A stretch of DNA of 34,673 nucleotides from CAZTYW01 sp964617695 (GTDB lineage: Bacteria > Chloroflexota > Dehalococcoidia > UBA2247 > RBG-13-53-26). Under the pieces are notes generated by a model. The model was not told the origin of the DNA and did no database searches. It saw only the letters and a program-made list of their open reading frames with translations. Positions 16,482 to 23,803 of the stretch are shown one piece after another. The first letter of the stretch is position 1. The number at the start of each line of letters is the position of its first letter. The position numbers were made by a program, and so were the translations under genes. The stretch lies in the NCBI GenBank assembly GCA_964617695.1, contig CAZTYW010000014.1, forward strand, positions 1-34,673. Reading direction: 5' to 3'.

Positions 16482-17738
16482 TCATATGGCCCCTGCCTGC
16501 TTCAGCATGATCATCTGCTGGTCGGAAAGACCCAGTTCGTCTTGATAGACCTCACGGTTGTGTTCTCCTATGAGAGGTGCGCGACAGTAGACATCCCGTG
16601 CCGGAGAATGCCTGGCAAAAGGACCGGGGTAGGCAAAGCTCTGGCCCAGCTCGTCATGATTGATTTTCGCCCAGTAGCCTCTGGCTTTCAACTGCGGATT
16701 ATCAAGCATCTGTGCAGGTGTCGACACCGGGCAGAGCGTCAGGCCCCGGCTTATTGCCTGCTCATACAGCTCGGCGGCTGTGTATCGCTTGAACAGCGAA
16801 GACGCCAGTTCCTCGAGATGACTCTCCACTTCTTCGGTCGCCATGGCCATGTCAAACCTGTCCCAATCTATGGATCTGACGAGATCGTCAGCCAGCCCTT
16901 CGCTTTCGAGCCAGTCCACCAGAGCCAGATTGCTCCTGGCGCCAAAAGCTCCTCCGGCAAAATAGAAGATCACGTAGCCATCCCTGCATTCCCAAAGCTG
17001 GCGCTGCTTCGCTGCAGTGAGCCCGACACGGTAGTGGCCGGCACGCTGGAGGATGACACGATCCATTTCCCAGAAGGGGATGGCATTTACAGTGCTGCTT
17101 ACCAGGCTCGCCTGGGCTGAAACATCGACATGCTGTCCTCTTCCGCTGGTGTGCCGGTGATACAGGGCGACCAGGGTAGCCACTGCAGCCTCGCCCCCAG
17201 CATGGAGGTACGCCTGGTCTGAGCTGATGCGCAAGGGCGGCCGGTCCGGCTCGCCGGTCATGTAGACATACCCGCCCATAGCCATCAGCGTGATGTCACA
17301 GGCCTTGTAGTCTCGATAAGGCCCATCCTGCCCAAAGGGCGTTATCGAGGTGAACACGAGCTGCGGATTGATATCACTCAGCCTGGAATAGCCCAGACCC
17401 AGGGCATCCAGATAGCCGGGCGGGAACGACTCCAACAAGAAATCGACTTTCGTCACCAGCCGCAGCAGCAACTCCCGCCCGTCTCTGGTCTCGATGTTGA
17501 GCGTTATCCCCTTCTTGTTTGCATTGTAGGCAAACCAGAACAGACTGCGCTCCGGGTGCGGCACATCCTTGTAGAAAGGGCCGATGTTTCTGGCCCTATC
17601 CCCCTGGGGTCCCTCGACTTTGATTACCTCGGCTCCCAGGTCAGCCAGGACCCGACCGCACAGGAGACCCCTTTCATCGGTGAGGTCCAGACCCCGGTAG
17701 GCGCCCAGTAGTGTGTCAGCAGCCCGGTCCTGGTCCAT
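16482..17738 (-). CDS. Family III (CaiB/BaiF) CoA-transferase, possibly catalytically reduced partner
   Basis: A 418-residue family III CoA-transferase. It shows DLGAEVIKVEGPQGDRAR, NIETRDGRELLLRLV, GQDGPYRDYKACDITLMAMG and GRGQHVDVSAQA. At the position where the usual pattern has Asp or Glu this protein has Ala210, so it may lack the nucleophile and act as the structural half of a two-subunit enzyme with the downstream gene. It is first in the pair and starts with ATG at 17738 with a poor ribosome-binding site. Substrates cannot be assigned. Confidence 0.85.
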   Translation of the reverse strand: MDQDRAADTLLGAYRGLDLTDERGLLCGRVLADLGAEVIKVEGPQGDRARNIGPFYKDVPHPERSLFWFAYNANKKGITLNIETRDGRELLLRLVTKVDFLLESFPPGYLDALGLGYSRLSDINPQLVFTSITPFGQDGPYRDYKACDITLMAMGGYVYMTGEPDRPPLRISSDQAYLHAGGEAAVATLVALYHRHTSGRGQHVDVSAQASLVSSTVNAIPFWEMDRVILQRAGHYRVGLTAAKQRQLWECRDGYVIFYFAGGAFGARSNLALVDWLESEGLADDLVRSIDWDRFDMAMATEEVESHLEELASSLFKRYTAAELYEQAISRGLTLCPVSTPAQMLDNPQLKARGYWAKINHDELGQSFAYPGPFARHSPARDVYCRAPLIGEHNREVYQDELGLSDQQMIMLKQAGAI

Positions 17739-17913
17739 TGATGTCCATCAGTCTGACTTACAGAAGTGCGAAGCTAGCAACAGTGGGCGAACCGGCAGAC
17801 AAAGCCAGGAGAAGATCCACCTGTCCCGGCCGCTTGGGCATCGCCTTCCGGCTTCGCACGGACACTCGCCCAGCCTCGATCACACTGCGGCATGATGGGA
17901 CTGCTGTCCCTGG

Positions 17914-19128
17914 CTATTTGGTGCGCACGGGCAGGGGATTGACTCTGCCACAGTGAGGACACCTGATGCTGACGCCCTTGAACTTGGGCGGGACTCTCAG
18001 CTTCGTTCCACATTCGCAATCAACGAGACTGAAGTCACTGTACTTCCACAGAAGATCGGATGTCTCCCTGGTGCGCTCGGTCTTGTCAGGCTCACCCTCC
18101 GCGGGTTGTGCCGCCCGTGCAGCCAGTCCAGTCGCACCGACGAGCGCGGCAGCGGGAACAACTCCCTTGCCCGACTGGTGCACTTCTCGGTACGCCATCT
18201 CGTAGTCTGCCAGAGAAGCGCTACCTGCCATGCTGCGCAGTATTCTTATCCTCTCCGAGATAGGCGGGTGGGTGCTGCTGAGATCAGTCGCTGCTTTTCC
18301 TTGCCTGCGGAAGGGGTTCATAATGTACATTGGGGCCGAAGCCTGGTTGGCCGTTTTCAGTTCAGTGGTCGAAGCAGCGATCTTCTCCAGCGCAGAAGCC
18401 AGGCCCTCCGGGTACCTGGTATACAGGGCAGAAGAGGCATCAGCCAGGTACTCTCTACGCCTGGAAATGGCAAAGTAGATCAACTGGGCAAAAATCGGCG
18501 CCAGAATCATCAATACCACACCCACGGCAAGGATGATTATCTGCCCCTGCCCACCACCTGAAGAGCTTCTTCTGCCACCGGTCATAGAGCTGAAAAAGAG
18601 CAGGTGTGTTGCGTACCAGGCCAGAATGACGATAGCCCCGAGAAGCACGCTGCACATGGCCATCAACAGCACATCGCGGTTCTTTATGTGGGACATCTCG
18701 TGGCCGATGACTCCCTGTAGCTCATCGCGGTTCAGCTTTTGCAGCAGTCCAGAAGTGATAGCAACGGAGGCCCGCTTGGGATCGCGTCCGGTGGCAAAGG
18801 CATTCAGAGCAGGGTCATCGATGATGTAGATGTCGGGCATTCTCTCGAGACCCGAGGCAATCTTCATTTCCTCGACTACGTTATAGAGGCGGGGATGGTC
18901 ATCGCGGGTTATCTTCCTCGCCTTGGATAGGCCCAGCAGGATGCTGTCTCCCTGGAAGTAGGCCACCAGGTTGAGTACCACCCAGACAAGAAGGGCGACA
19001 ATCAGTCCACCCGTGCCGCTACCGAAGAAGGCTACTCCCAAGAAATAGCCAAGCGCTAGCAGGAGCAGCGCCATGCCTATCACCAGGATGACCGACCTGA
19101 CCTGGTTGGACCTAATCTGTTCCCACAT
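17914..19128 (-). CDS. HtpX-like M48 zinc metalloprotease with C-terminal zinc ribbon
   Basis: A 404-residue integral membrane protease, related to HtpX, which degrades damaged membrane proteins. Two hydrophobic segments (about 12-35 and 40-58) precede the catalytic region. HEMSH at 143-147 is the zinc-binding helix, and REYLADASSA supplies the third ligand. Two further membrane segments flank the glycine-serine-rich loop. Unlike standard HtpX of about 290 residues, it has an added C-terminal part ending in a CxC...CPHC zinc ribbon near residues 375-395. It is the last gene of a zinc-ribbon, LemA and M48 cluster, 17 bases after lemA, with no clear ribosome-binding site. Confidence 0.88.
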   Translation of the reverse strand: MWEQIRSNQVRSVILVIGMALLLLALGYFLGVAFFGSGTGGLIVALLVWVVLNLVAYFQGDSILLGLSKARKITRDDHPRLYNVVEEMKIASGLERMPDIYIIDDPALNAFATGRDPKRASVAITSGLLQKLNRDELQGVIGHEMSHIKNRDVLLMAMCSVLLGAIVILAWYATHLLFFSSMTGGRRSSSGGGQGQIIILAVGVVLMILAPIFAQLIYFAISRRREYLADASSALYTRYPEGLASALEKIAASTTELKTANQASAPMYIMNPFRRQGKAATDLSSTHPPISERIRILRSMAGSASLADYEMAYREVHQSGKGVVPAAALVGATGLAARAAQPAEGEPDKTERTRETSDLLWKYSDFSLVDCECGTKLRVPPKFKGVSIRCPHCGRVNPLPVRTK

Positions 19129-19145
19129 ATACAGGAGTCTCTTGA

Positions 19146-19709
19146 CTAGCCAAAGCTAACCTTAGGCGCTTCTCTCTCTGCAGCCACCGCCACCTCGAAG
19201 AAATCGCCAGGTGTGAACCCGGTCATACCGGCTATCAAGTTGGAGGGGAACATCTGGATCTTGTTGTTATAGCCGAGGATCGAATCGTTGTAGTACTGGC
19301 GCGAGAAGCTGATCTTGTTCTCAGTTGAGGTCAACTCCTCCTGCAGAGCCAGGAAGTTCTGGTTGGCTTTCAGATCGGGGTAATTCTCGACCACCGCCAG
19401 CAGCCTGGACAACGCCCCGCTGAGCTCGGCCTCGGCCTTGGACTGATTGCCAACACCGGTGCCAACTGCTCCCTGGGCCAGGTTGCGTGCGTTGGTGACT
19501 GCTTCCAGGGTCTCGCGCTCGTGCCCCATATAACCCTTGACCGTCTCAACCAGGTTGGGGATAAGGTCATGGCGCCTCTTTAGCTGGACGTCAATCTGTG
19601 CCCAGGAGTTCCGGGTCTGATTCCGCAACCGGACCAGCCCATTGTACATAAGAACGAAGAACAGAAGCAAAAGAGCAACAATTCCGACGATTACGTAGAC
19701 TGCAATCAA
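19146..19709 (-). CDS. LemA family protein
   Basis: A 187-residue LemA protein: one N-terminal membrane segment (IVGIVALLLLFFVLMY) followed by a helical domain. Family hallmarks are LRNQTRNSWAQIDVQLKRRH, DLIPNLVETVKGYMGHE and FSRQYYNDSILGYNNKIQM. Its molecular role is poorly understood, but lemA is very often next to htpX-type proteases, as here. The start is TTG at 19709, supported by a strong GGGAGG site seven bases away. Confidence 0.92.
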   Translation of the reverse strand: MIAVYVIVGIVALLLLFFVLMYNGLVRLRNQTRNSWAQIDVQLKRRHDLIPNLVETVKGYMGHERETLEAVTNARNLAQGAVGTGVGNQSKAEAELSGALSRLLAVVENYPDLKANQNFLALQEELTSTENKISFSRQYYNDSILGYNNKIQMFPSNLIAGMTGFTPGDFFEVAVAAEREAPKVSFG

Positions 19710-19735
19710 AGCACACCTCCCAAAACCTACTAATG

Positions 19736-20155
19736 TTATTCTCTTGCGCTGAAAGCCTCTCCCAGAAAGGCGACTATTCTCCCATGTCGGTCAGCCGTGC
19801 CAGGCTGTGCATCCGCAAGCTGCCTGATGACCTGGTTCAACTCACCGCCATCAAACCATATCCCATGTCCCCGCGGGCACACGTCAATGAGTACCTCCGG
19901 TTGGGAGCCAATGACGACCTTCCTCATTTTTCGGCGGCATATCGGGCAGGACCTGGCCTTCTCGCCCACCTTCTTCTCAGGCAGGGCCATTATCTCAGCC
20001 ATAGTGAACGAAGTCCCGTCCAATGCCAAACGTTCCAGCAGGAGGTCCAGCTCTCCGGCGTCGAACCAGACCCCGAAGCACTCCGTGCAGTAGTCAAGCT
20101 CGATTCTCTCGTACTCCGCCACCACCATGGGGCCCTTGCATGCCGGACAGTCCAC
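19736..20155 (-). CDS. Double TFIIB-type zinc-ribbon protein
   Basis: A 139-residue protein made of two zinc-ribbon repeats, Cys3/Cys6/Cys23/Cys26 and Cys70/Cys73/Cys93/His97, each followed by the characteristic WFDAGEL or WFDGGEL motif of zf-TFIIB proteins. No other domain is visible. Its role is unknown; the setting with LemA and the M48 protease suggests envelope quality control. The GTG start at 20155 has GGGGGAG just upstream. It is the first gene of the cluster, with a possible promoter at 20206-20235. Confidence 0.8.
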   Translation of the reverse strand: MDCPACKGPMVVAEYERIELDYCTECFGVWFDAGELDLLLERLALDGTSFTMAEIMALPEKKVGEKARSCPICRRKMRKVVIGSQPEVLIDVCPRGHGIWFDGGELNQVIRQLADAQPGTADRHGRIVAFLGEAFSARE

Positions 20156-20490
20156 AACCCTCCCCCTTCAACATTTGGAGGCTTTCCACCATCGCCTCAA
20201 ACTCAAGTATAGCTGACCTTCTTCGCTACAAGCAACCGAGTTTCAGATCTCGGACCCCGCCAACGCGGAGACAAATCAGAAACGGTGGCACCGACTCTCG
20301 AAAGCCGACTGACCACCGTCTCGGCACTCAGCCCGCACGTAAACCCGACGCCCATCCCGGCTGGAGACGCCAACCGCCACGCTCCAGGCAGGATGAGCCG
20401 ATCTTCCAGCAGAAAAGGGGGAATCCCTGTGGACAGAAGTGGAAGGTTGCGGCTGTCGGTAACCTGCGGGGCAAACCCTGAACCAGGACA
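20156..20490. other. Non-coding stretch between the zinc-ribbon gene and the histidine kinase
   Basis: These 335 bases hold no convincing gene on either strand; the short frames lack family signatures and good starts. The only feature I can point to is the candidate promoter at 20206-20235. No clear terminator for the kinase operon was found. Confidence 0.6.
20206..20235 (-). promoter_or_regulatory. Possible promoter of the zinc-ribbon/lemA/M48 cluster
   Basis: On the minus strand TATACT (20206-20211) is a good -10, with TTGCTT (20230-20235) 18 bases upstream as a modest -35. It would give a leader of about 45 bases before the GTG at 20155. Confidence 0.4.
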
Positions 20491-21558
20491 TCAACCCTCT
20501 GGCGGGGAAGCTGTGCTTTGCGGCAACTCGACGACCACCATCGTCCCGCGGCCCGAGTCCGACTCAATCCCAAACGTGCCGCCCAGCAGGCGCGCCCGCT
20601 CATACATGCCCTGGAGCCCCAGCCTGCCGGTGCTGGTGAAATCACCTATCCGCGTCGGCACCTCAAAACCCTTGCCATTGTCACTGATAATCATCCTGAC
20701 CCTCGCCTCTTCGAATATCAGCCTGACGATGACACTCGATGCCTCAGCATGTTTTCTGATGTTGTTCAACGCCTCCTGAGCAATCCGGAACATGACGAGC
20801 CGGACCTCCGCAGATAGGCGGGGCACGTCACCAGACACCTGGACTCGCACGTCGATGCCCTCATTCTCCTGCAGATCATCCGCCAGATACTCCAGCGCAG
20901 CGACCAGGCCCATGTCGTCCAGAATCCGCGGTCTGAGGTCACGGGCGTAGCGCCACAGGCCCTCGCATATCTCCGCAGCCATGCCACGCAACTGGTCGAG
21001 CTCCTCGCTCAGCGACTTTGACAGCTTCCCGCCGGGGTGGGAGATTATGGAATCAAGCCGCCGTATCAGCACCAACAGGGACTGGACCGTCTCGTCGTGG
21101 AGTTCGCGGGCAATGCGCTTCCGCTCATCTTCCTGCGCTCTCAGGATCGCCTGAAGATAGTAGCGCAGGCTATCTCGCATCTTTCTTTCCTCGGTGACAT
21201 CCCTGGCTATGTGCTGGAACGCCACCGGGCGGCCATCGACAGTGATCAGACTGGTAGCCAGCTCCAGGATAGCTTCCGTCCCGTCCCTCCTCGTAATCCG
21301 CTGCTCATAGCGCTCGCCAACCGGTTCTCCCCTGAGCAATCTGTCCCGCACCTCCCTGGCCCTGGTAAGACCGTTCCCTATCAGGAAATGCCCGACTTTC
21401 AAGTCGTACTGTTCATCCAGAGAGTACCCGCTGAGTCTCTCGGCAGCCTTGTTGGCAGCCACCACTTTGCCATTCATGTCATGAATCCAGATAGCCTCAC
21501 TGGCACTTTCGAACAGCTCACGATAGTACCGGTTTGACAATCGTCGCAGATGTACCAT
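20491..21558 (-). CDS. PAS-domain sensor histidine kinase, NarL/DegS (HisKA_3) type, soluble
   Basis: A 355-residue kinase with no membrane segment. A PAS domain (about 12-125; YRELFESASEAIWIHDMNGK, HIARDVTEER) is followed by a HisKA_3 dimerisation domain in which His154 of RKRIARELHDETVQS is the phospho-acceptor. An HATPase domain with ALNNIRKHAEASSV and DNGKGFEVP completes it. The PAS domain could bind a cofactor or small ligand, which would allow redox sensing, but no heme or flavin signature is clear. It follows the response regulator gene and is its evident partner. The ATG at 21558 is taken; a TTG at 21594 would add 12 residues. Confidence 0.88.
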   Translation of the reverse strand: MVHLRRLSNRYYRELFESASEAIWIHDMNGKVVAANKAAERLSGYSLDEQYDLKVGHFLIGNGLTRAREVRDRLLRGEPVGERYEQRITRRDGTEAILELATSLITVDGRPVAFQHIARDVTEERKMRDSLRYYLQAILRAQEDERKRIARELHDETVQSLLVLIRRLDSIISHPGGKLSKSLSEELDQLRGMAAEICEGLWRYARDLRPRILDDMGLVAALEYLADDLQENEGIDVRVQVSGDVPRLSAEVRLVMFRIAQEALNNIRKHAEASSVIVRLIFEEARVRMIISDNGKGFEVPTRIGDFTSTGRLGLQGMYERARLLGGTFGIESDSGRGTMVVVELPQSTASPPEG

Positions 21559-21615
21559 AGCTAAGGACACACCACAGCGGGTATTATCAGGCAATGGTCG
21601 GGGAGACCCCGGTTT

Positions 21616-22302
21616 CTAGCCCTGTCGGGCATCATCAAGTGTAAGCCAGCCTTCTCTCAGCCCTTTTAGAATAGCTTCAGTGCGCGATGCCACACCCAGC
21701 TTTGAAAAGATATTCGACAGGTGCGCCTTCACGGTGCGCACAGTGAGACAAAGCTCTTCTGCAACGTCCTTATTGCTCATACCCCTCGAGGCCAGCTTCA
21801 TGATCTCCATTTCCCGGGTACTGAGCGATTCTCCCCCTTCCGGCCGACCGGGCTCTAACTCTACCTGCAGAGCGTGCTTCAGAAGCTTGGCGATCACAGT
21901 GGGATGAAGCACCGACTCCCCTCTGGATATAGTGCGTACGGCCTCTACCACGTCGCGACCGCGAGCGCTCTTGAGCAGGTAGCCGGCTGCCCCTGCCTCC
22001 AACAGACCAAGTATGTACCGATCATCGTCATATGCCGTCAGTATCAACACTGCGACAGCCGGATTCATCCCTTTTATCTGCTTTGTCGCTTCAATACCGT
22101 TCAGCTTGGGCATGACAATGTCCATGATTACGATGTCTGGCCTCACCTCCGAACTCAACTCCACCGCCTCTTCGCCGTTGCTGGCCTCTCCGACTACCTC
22201 CATATCCTCCTGGTGATCAATACAGTTACGCATTGCCTCACGCAGCAGCGAATGGTCGTCCGCCAGCAACACCCGGATATTGTCTTCAGACTTCATGTCC
22301 AT
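21616..22302 (-). CDS. NarL/FixJ (LuxR-type) response regulator
   Basis: A 228-residue two-component regulator with a receiver domain (VLLADDHSLLREAM, Asp61 in IVIMDIVMPKLNG as phosphorylation site, Lys near LLKSARG) and a C-terminal LuxR-type DNA-binding domain (LSTREMEIMKLASRGMSNKD, RTVKAHLSNIFSKLG). I take the ATG at 22302, because a promoter at 22361-22389 lies between it and an upstream ATG at 22384-22386; the longer version would overlap the -35 box. It is the first gene of a pair with the histidine kinase and points away from the formate dehydrogenase cluster, so that cluster is a plausible target. Confidence 0.9.
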   Translation of the reverse strand: MDMKSEDNIRVLLADDHSLLREAMRNCIDHQEDMEVVGEASNGEEAVELSSEVRPDIVIMDIVMPKLNGIEATKQIKGMNPAVAVLILTAYDDDRYILGLLEAGAAGYLLKSARGRDVVEAVRTISRGESVLHPTVIAKLLKHALQVELEPGRPEGGESLSTREMEIMKLASRGMSNKDVAEELCLTVRTVKAHLSNIFSKLGVASRTEAILKGLREGWLTLDDARQG

Positions 22303-22360
22303 AGTAATATGAGCAGGCTGTTCCGTTTTTTGGGGCGCCCGCTCGCCCAGTCCCACCTCG

Positions 22361-22389
22361 ATTCTAGCACATCTTGACAGGCGCATAAA
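22361..22389 (-). promoter_or_regulatory. Predicted promoter of the response regulator/kinase operon
   Basis: On the minus strand an extended -10 TGCTAGAAT (hexamer 22361-22366) lies 17 bases from TTTATG (22384-22389, weak -35). The leader to the ATG at 22302 would be about 55 bases. The extended -10 compensates for the poor -35. Confidence 0.5.
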
Positions 22390-22538
22390 GCAGGCGCACC
22401 GGCTTCACCAGCCCCATCAACCGCCAGGGGTTTCGCCACCCCCGTGGCGTCGCCCACCGGGGGCCAAAATCCTAGTACTTTTGTCCCAACCAAGTGTACC
22501 TTCGTCCACCCCCAGAAATAGAGCCCGAGGACGAAGTC

Positions 22539-22562
22539 AAGGTACCGGATAGGTGTTACCTT
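22539..22562. promoter_or_regulatory. Inverted repeat AAGGTA-N12-TACCTT in the divergent control region
   Basis: Two perfect 6-base half sites in dyad (22539-22544 and 22557-22562) lie between the regulator operon and the plus-strand cluster, about 50 bases ahead of the small-protein gene. It is a candidate binding site for the adjacent response regulator. No convincing plus-strand -10/-35 pair was found here. Confidence 0.35.
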
Positions 22563-22578
22563 ATGTATGGAAGGCAGG

Positions 22579-22596
22579 TGGCAGCGGTTGCTGCCA
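22579..22596 (+). promoter_or_regulatory. Stem-loop directly upstream of the ribosome-binding site of the small-protein gene
   Basis: TGGCAGC and GCTGCCA form a perfect 7-base-pair stem around a GGTT loop. It ends immediately before the GGAAGGGGG ribosome-binding site of the gene starting at 22613. It could shield or stabilise the leader; function is not known. Confidence 0.45.
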
Positions 22597-22612
22597 GGAA
22601 GGGGGACACCGA

Positions 22613-22954
22613 ATGGGTACGGAAATAGGGATTACCAGGCCAGGCAAGCGAGCGGGAGGAGAAGAAAGGAGAGTACCTGGCGTGAAGGTAGCAAGAGAAG
22701 AGAAGGTTGAGAAAGGTCTGCGGCATAGAGAGGCAGTGCTGACAGTCCTGGCCAGGGCAGCCGATGACGACCAGTTCCTGGCACAACTGGCGGAGAACCC
22801 GGCTGAGGCCCTTGAAGAGTACTACACGCTCACCCCGGAGGAGAAAGCCGCATTGGCCAGCGGCGATTTGAAGAAAATCGAGAGCTGGGTTGGCAAGCTC
22901 GACCAGCGGCTTGCCAAATGGCTCTGGTGCCGACTCAGCCAGGAGAAGTGGTAG
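22613..22954 (+). CDS. Small protein homologous to the C-terminal tail of the formate dehydrogenase catalytic subunit (Os1348/LigA-like helical domain)
   Basis: A 113-residue protein with a basic, lysine/arginine-rich first 38 residues and a helical domain of about 75 residues. By hand alignment the domain is identical at 53 of 72 positions to the last 78 residues of the formate dehydrogenase catalytic subunit encoded at 26893-29859. Shared blocks are LAENPxEAL, LTPEE, ASGD, KIESWVG, KLD and a terminal QEKW. The pattern of a helical pair around FLAxLAENPxEALxEYxLTPEE recalls Os1348/NHLP-clan or LigA-type small proteins, from memory and not verified. The ATG at 22613 has GGGGG upstream; a GTG at 22682 with AAAGGAG is an alternative that would give a 90-residue protein lacking most of the basic leader. 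It heads the cluster. Confidence 0.75.
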   Translation: MGTEIGITRPGKRAGGEERRVPGVKVAREEKVEKGLRHREAVLTVLARAADDDQFLAQLAENPAEALEEYYTLTPEEKAALASGDLKKIESWVGKLDQRLAKWLWCRLSQEKW

Positions 22955-23257
22955 ACGTTCGCTAGCTGTAGGGCACGCAGCGGCGCCGGTCTCAGAAGCA
23001 GGCACAAACGGACTCCGGAAGAAGAAAGGGGCAAAGCAACTTCCCCGTTGGTGCCTACAGCGGTGGAGTGAGAAGGAGGCTGAGCCGATGCGGGTGGTCT
23101 GTCGGCTTCGACATATGAACTTCGTTTATCCTGACCGACGCGGTCATTAGCTTGGAGATATAGTCAGTCTCAAGCATTGCGTAATCATCGGGCTAGCGGG
23201 GCGCCTGCACTGGACAAAGTGTCGCAAGGCAAGATTACTGGCAGGGAGAGGCAAAAG
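22955..23257. other. Leader region ahead of the formate dehydrogenase genes, with a short palindrome
   Basis: About 300 bases without a convincing gene. A frame at 22890-23150 overlaps the small protein in another register and has no signature. The notable element is the dyad at 23132-23146. I found no clear terminator after the small-protein gene, so read-through into the dehydrogenase genes is possible. Confidence 0.5.
23132..23146. promoter_or_regulatory. Dyad TGACCG-ACG-CGGTCA upstream of the NuoE-like gene
   Basis: A perfect inverted repeat with 6-base arms and 3-base centre, 112 bases ahead of the NuoE-like start. It could be an operator for the dehydrogenase operon. A TATAGT hexamer lies just downstream (23159-23164), but without a proper -35. 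Confidence 0.35.
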
Positions 23258-23803
23258 ATGAGTGTTTCTGAAGCGAATCGGACTGTTGACCAGGACGAGC
23301 AAGGACGAGAAGAAAGCGTACAACATCAGGTGAGACAGATTCTCGCCTCCTTTCGCGGGCGCAAAGATGAGCTCATCCCGATATTGCAGCGGGTGCAGCA
23401 ACGATCCGGCTATCTGCCGGAGGAGGCGCTCAGTCTCATAGCCAGGTTCGTTGACCTGCCGGAGAGTACAGTATTTGGCGTCGCCACTTTCTACGCCCAG
23501 TTCAAGCTTGTTCCGACGGGCCGAAACATCGTCAGGGTGTGCCGCGGGACAGCCTGTCACGTTAAGGGCGGAGCGCGCATTCTCAAGCAGGTACAGAAGC
23601 AGCTCGGCGTCAAGCCTGGGGAATGCACTCCTGACCTCGAGTACGGCCTTGAGACTGTGGCTTGCATTGGCGCCTGCGCTCTGGCACCGACGATGGTGGT
23701 CAATGGTCGCACGCACGGACAGATGACGACCAGAAAGGTGTCTCAAGCCCTCAACCTTGAGCAGCCAAACGCGGCGACCGAGGAGAAGGACAATGGGCAC
23801 TGA
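23258..23803 (+). CDS. NuoE-like [2Fe-2S] subunit of NAD(P)-linked formate dehydrogenase
   Basis: A 181-residue thioredoxin-fold ferredoxin subunit like NuoE/HydC/FdsG. It passes electrons between the flavin subunit and other partners. QRSGYLPEEALSLIA and GVATFYAQFKLVPTGRN are family hallmarks. The [2Fe-2S] ligands are Cys95 and Cys100 (VCRGTACHVKGG) and Cys136 and Cys140 (CIGAC). The ATG at 23258 is preceded by GGGAGAG. It overlaps the next gene by 11 bases, so the two are translated together. Membership in a formate dehydrogenase rather than complex I follows from the neighbouring catalytic gene and the absence of membrane subunits. Confidence 0.92.
   Translation: MSVSEANRTVDQDEQGREESVQHQVRQILASFRGRKDELIPILQRVQQRSGYLPEEALSLIARFVDLPESTVFGVATFYAQFKLVPTGRNIVRVCRGTACHVKGGARILKQVQKQLGVKPGECTPDLEYGLETVACIGACALAPTMVVNGRTHGQMTTRKVSQALNLEQPNAATEEKDNGH

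Noticed and set aside
22578..22592. Sigma-54-like TGGCAG...TTGC upstream of the small-protein gene
   Set aside because: The GG to GC distance is 8 bases instead of 10, and the bases are better explained by a perfect stem-loop.
22890..23150. Plus-strand 86-codon frame overlapping the small-protein gene
   Set aside because: Starts inside the supported gene in another register and has no motif or good start.
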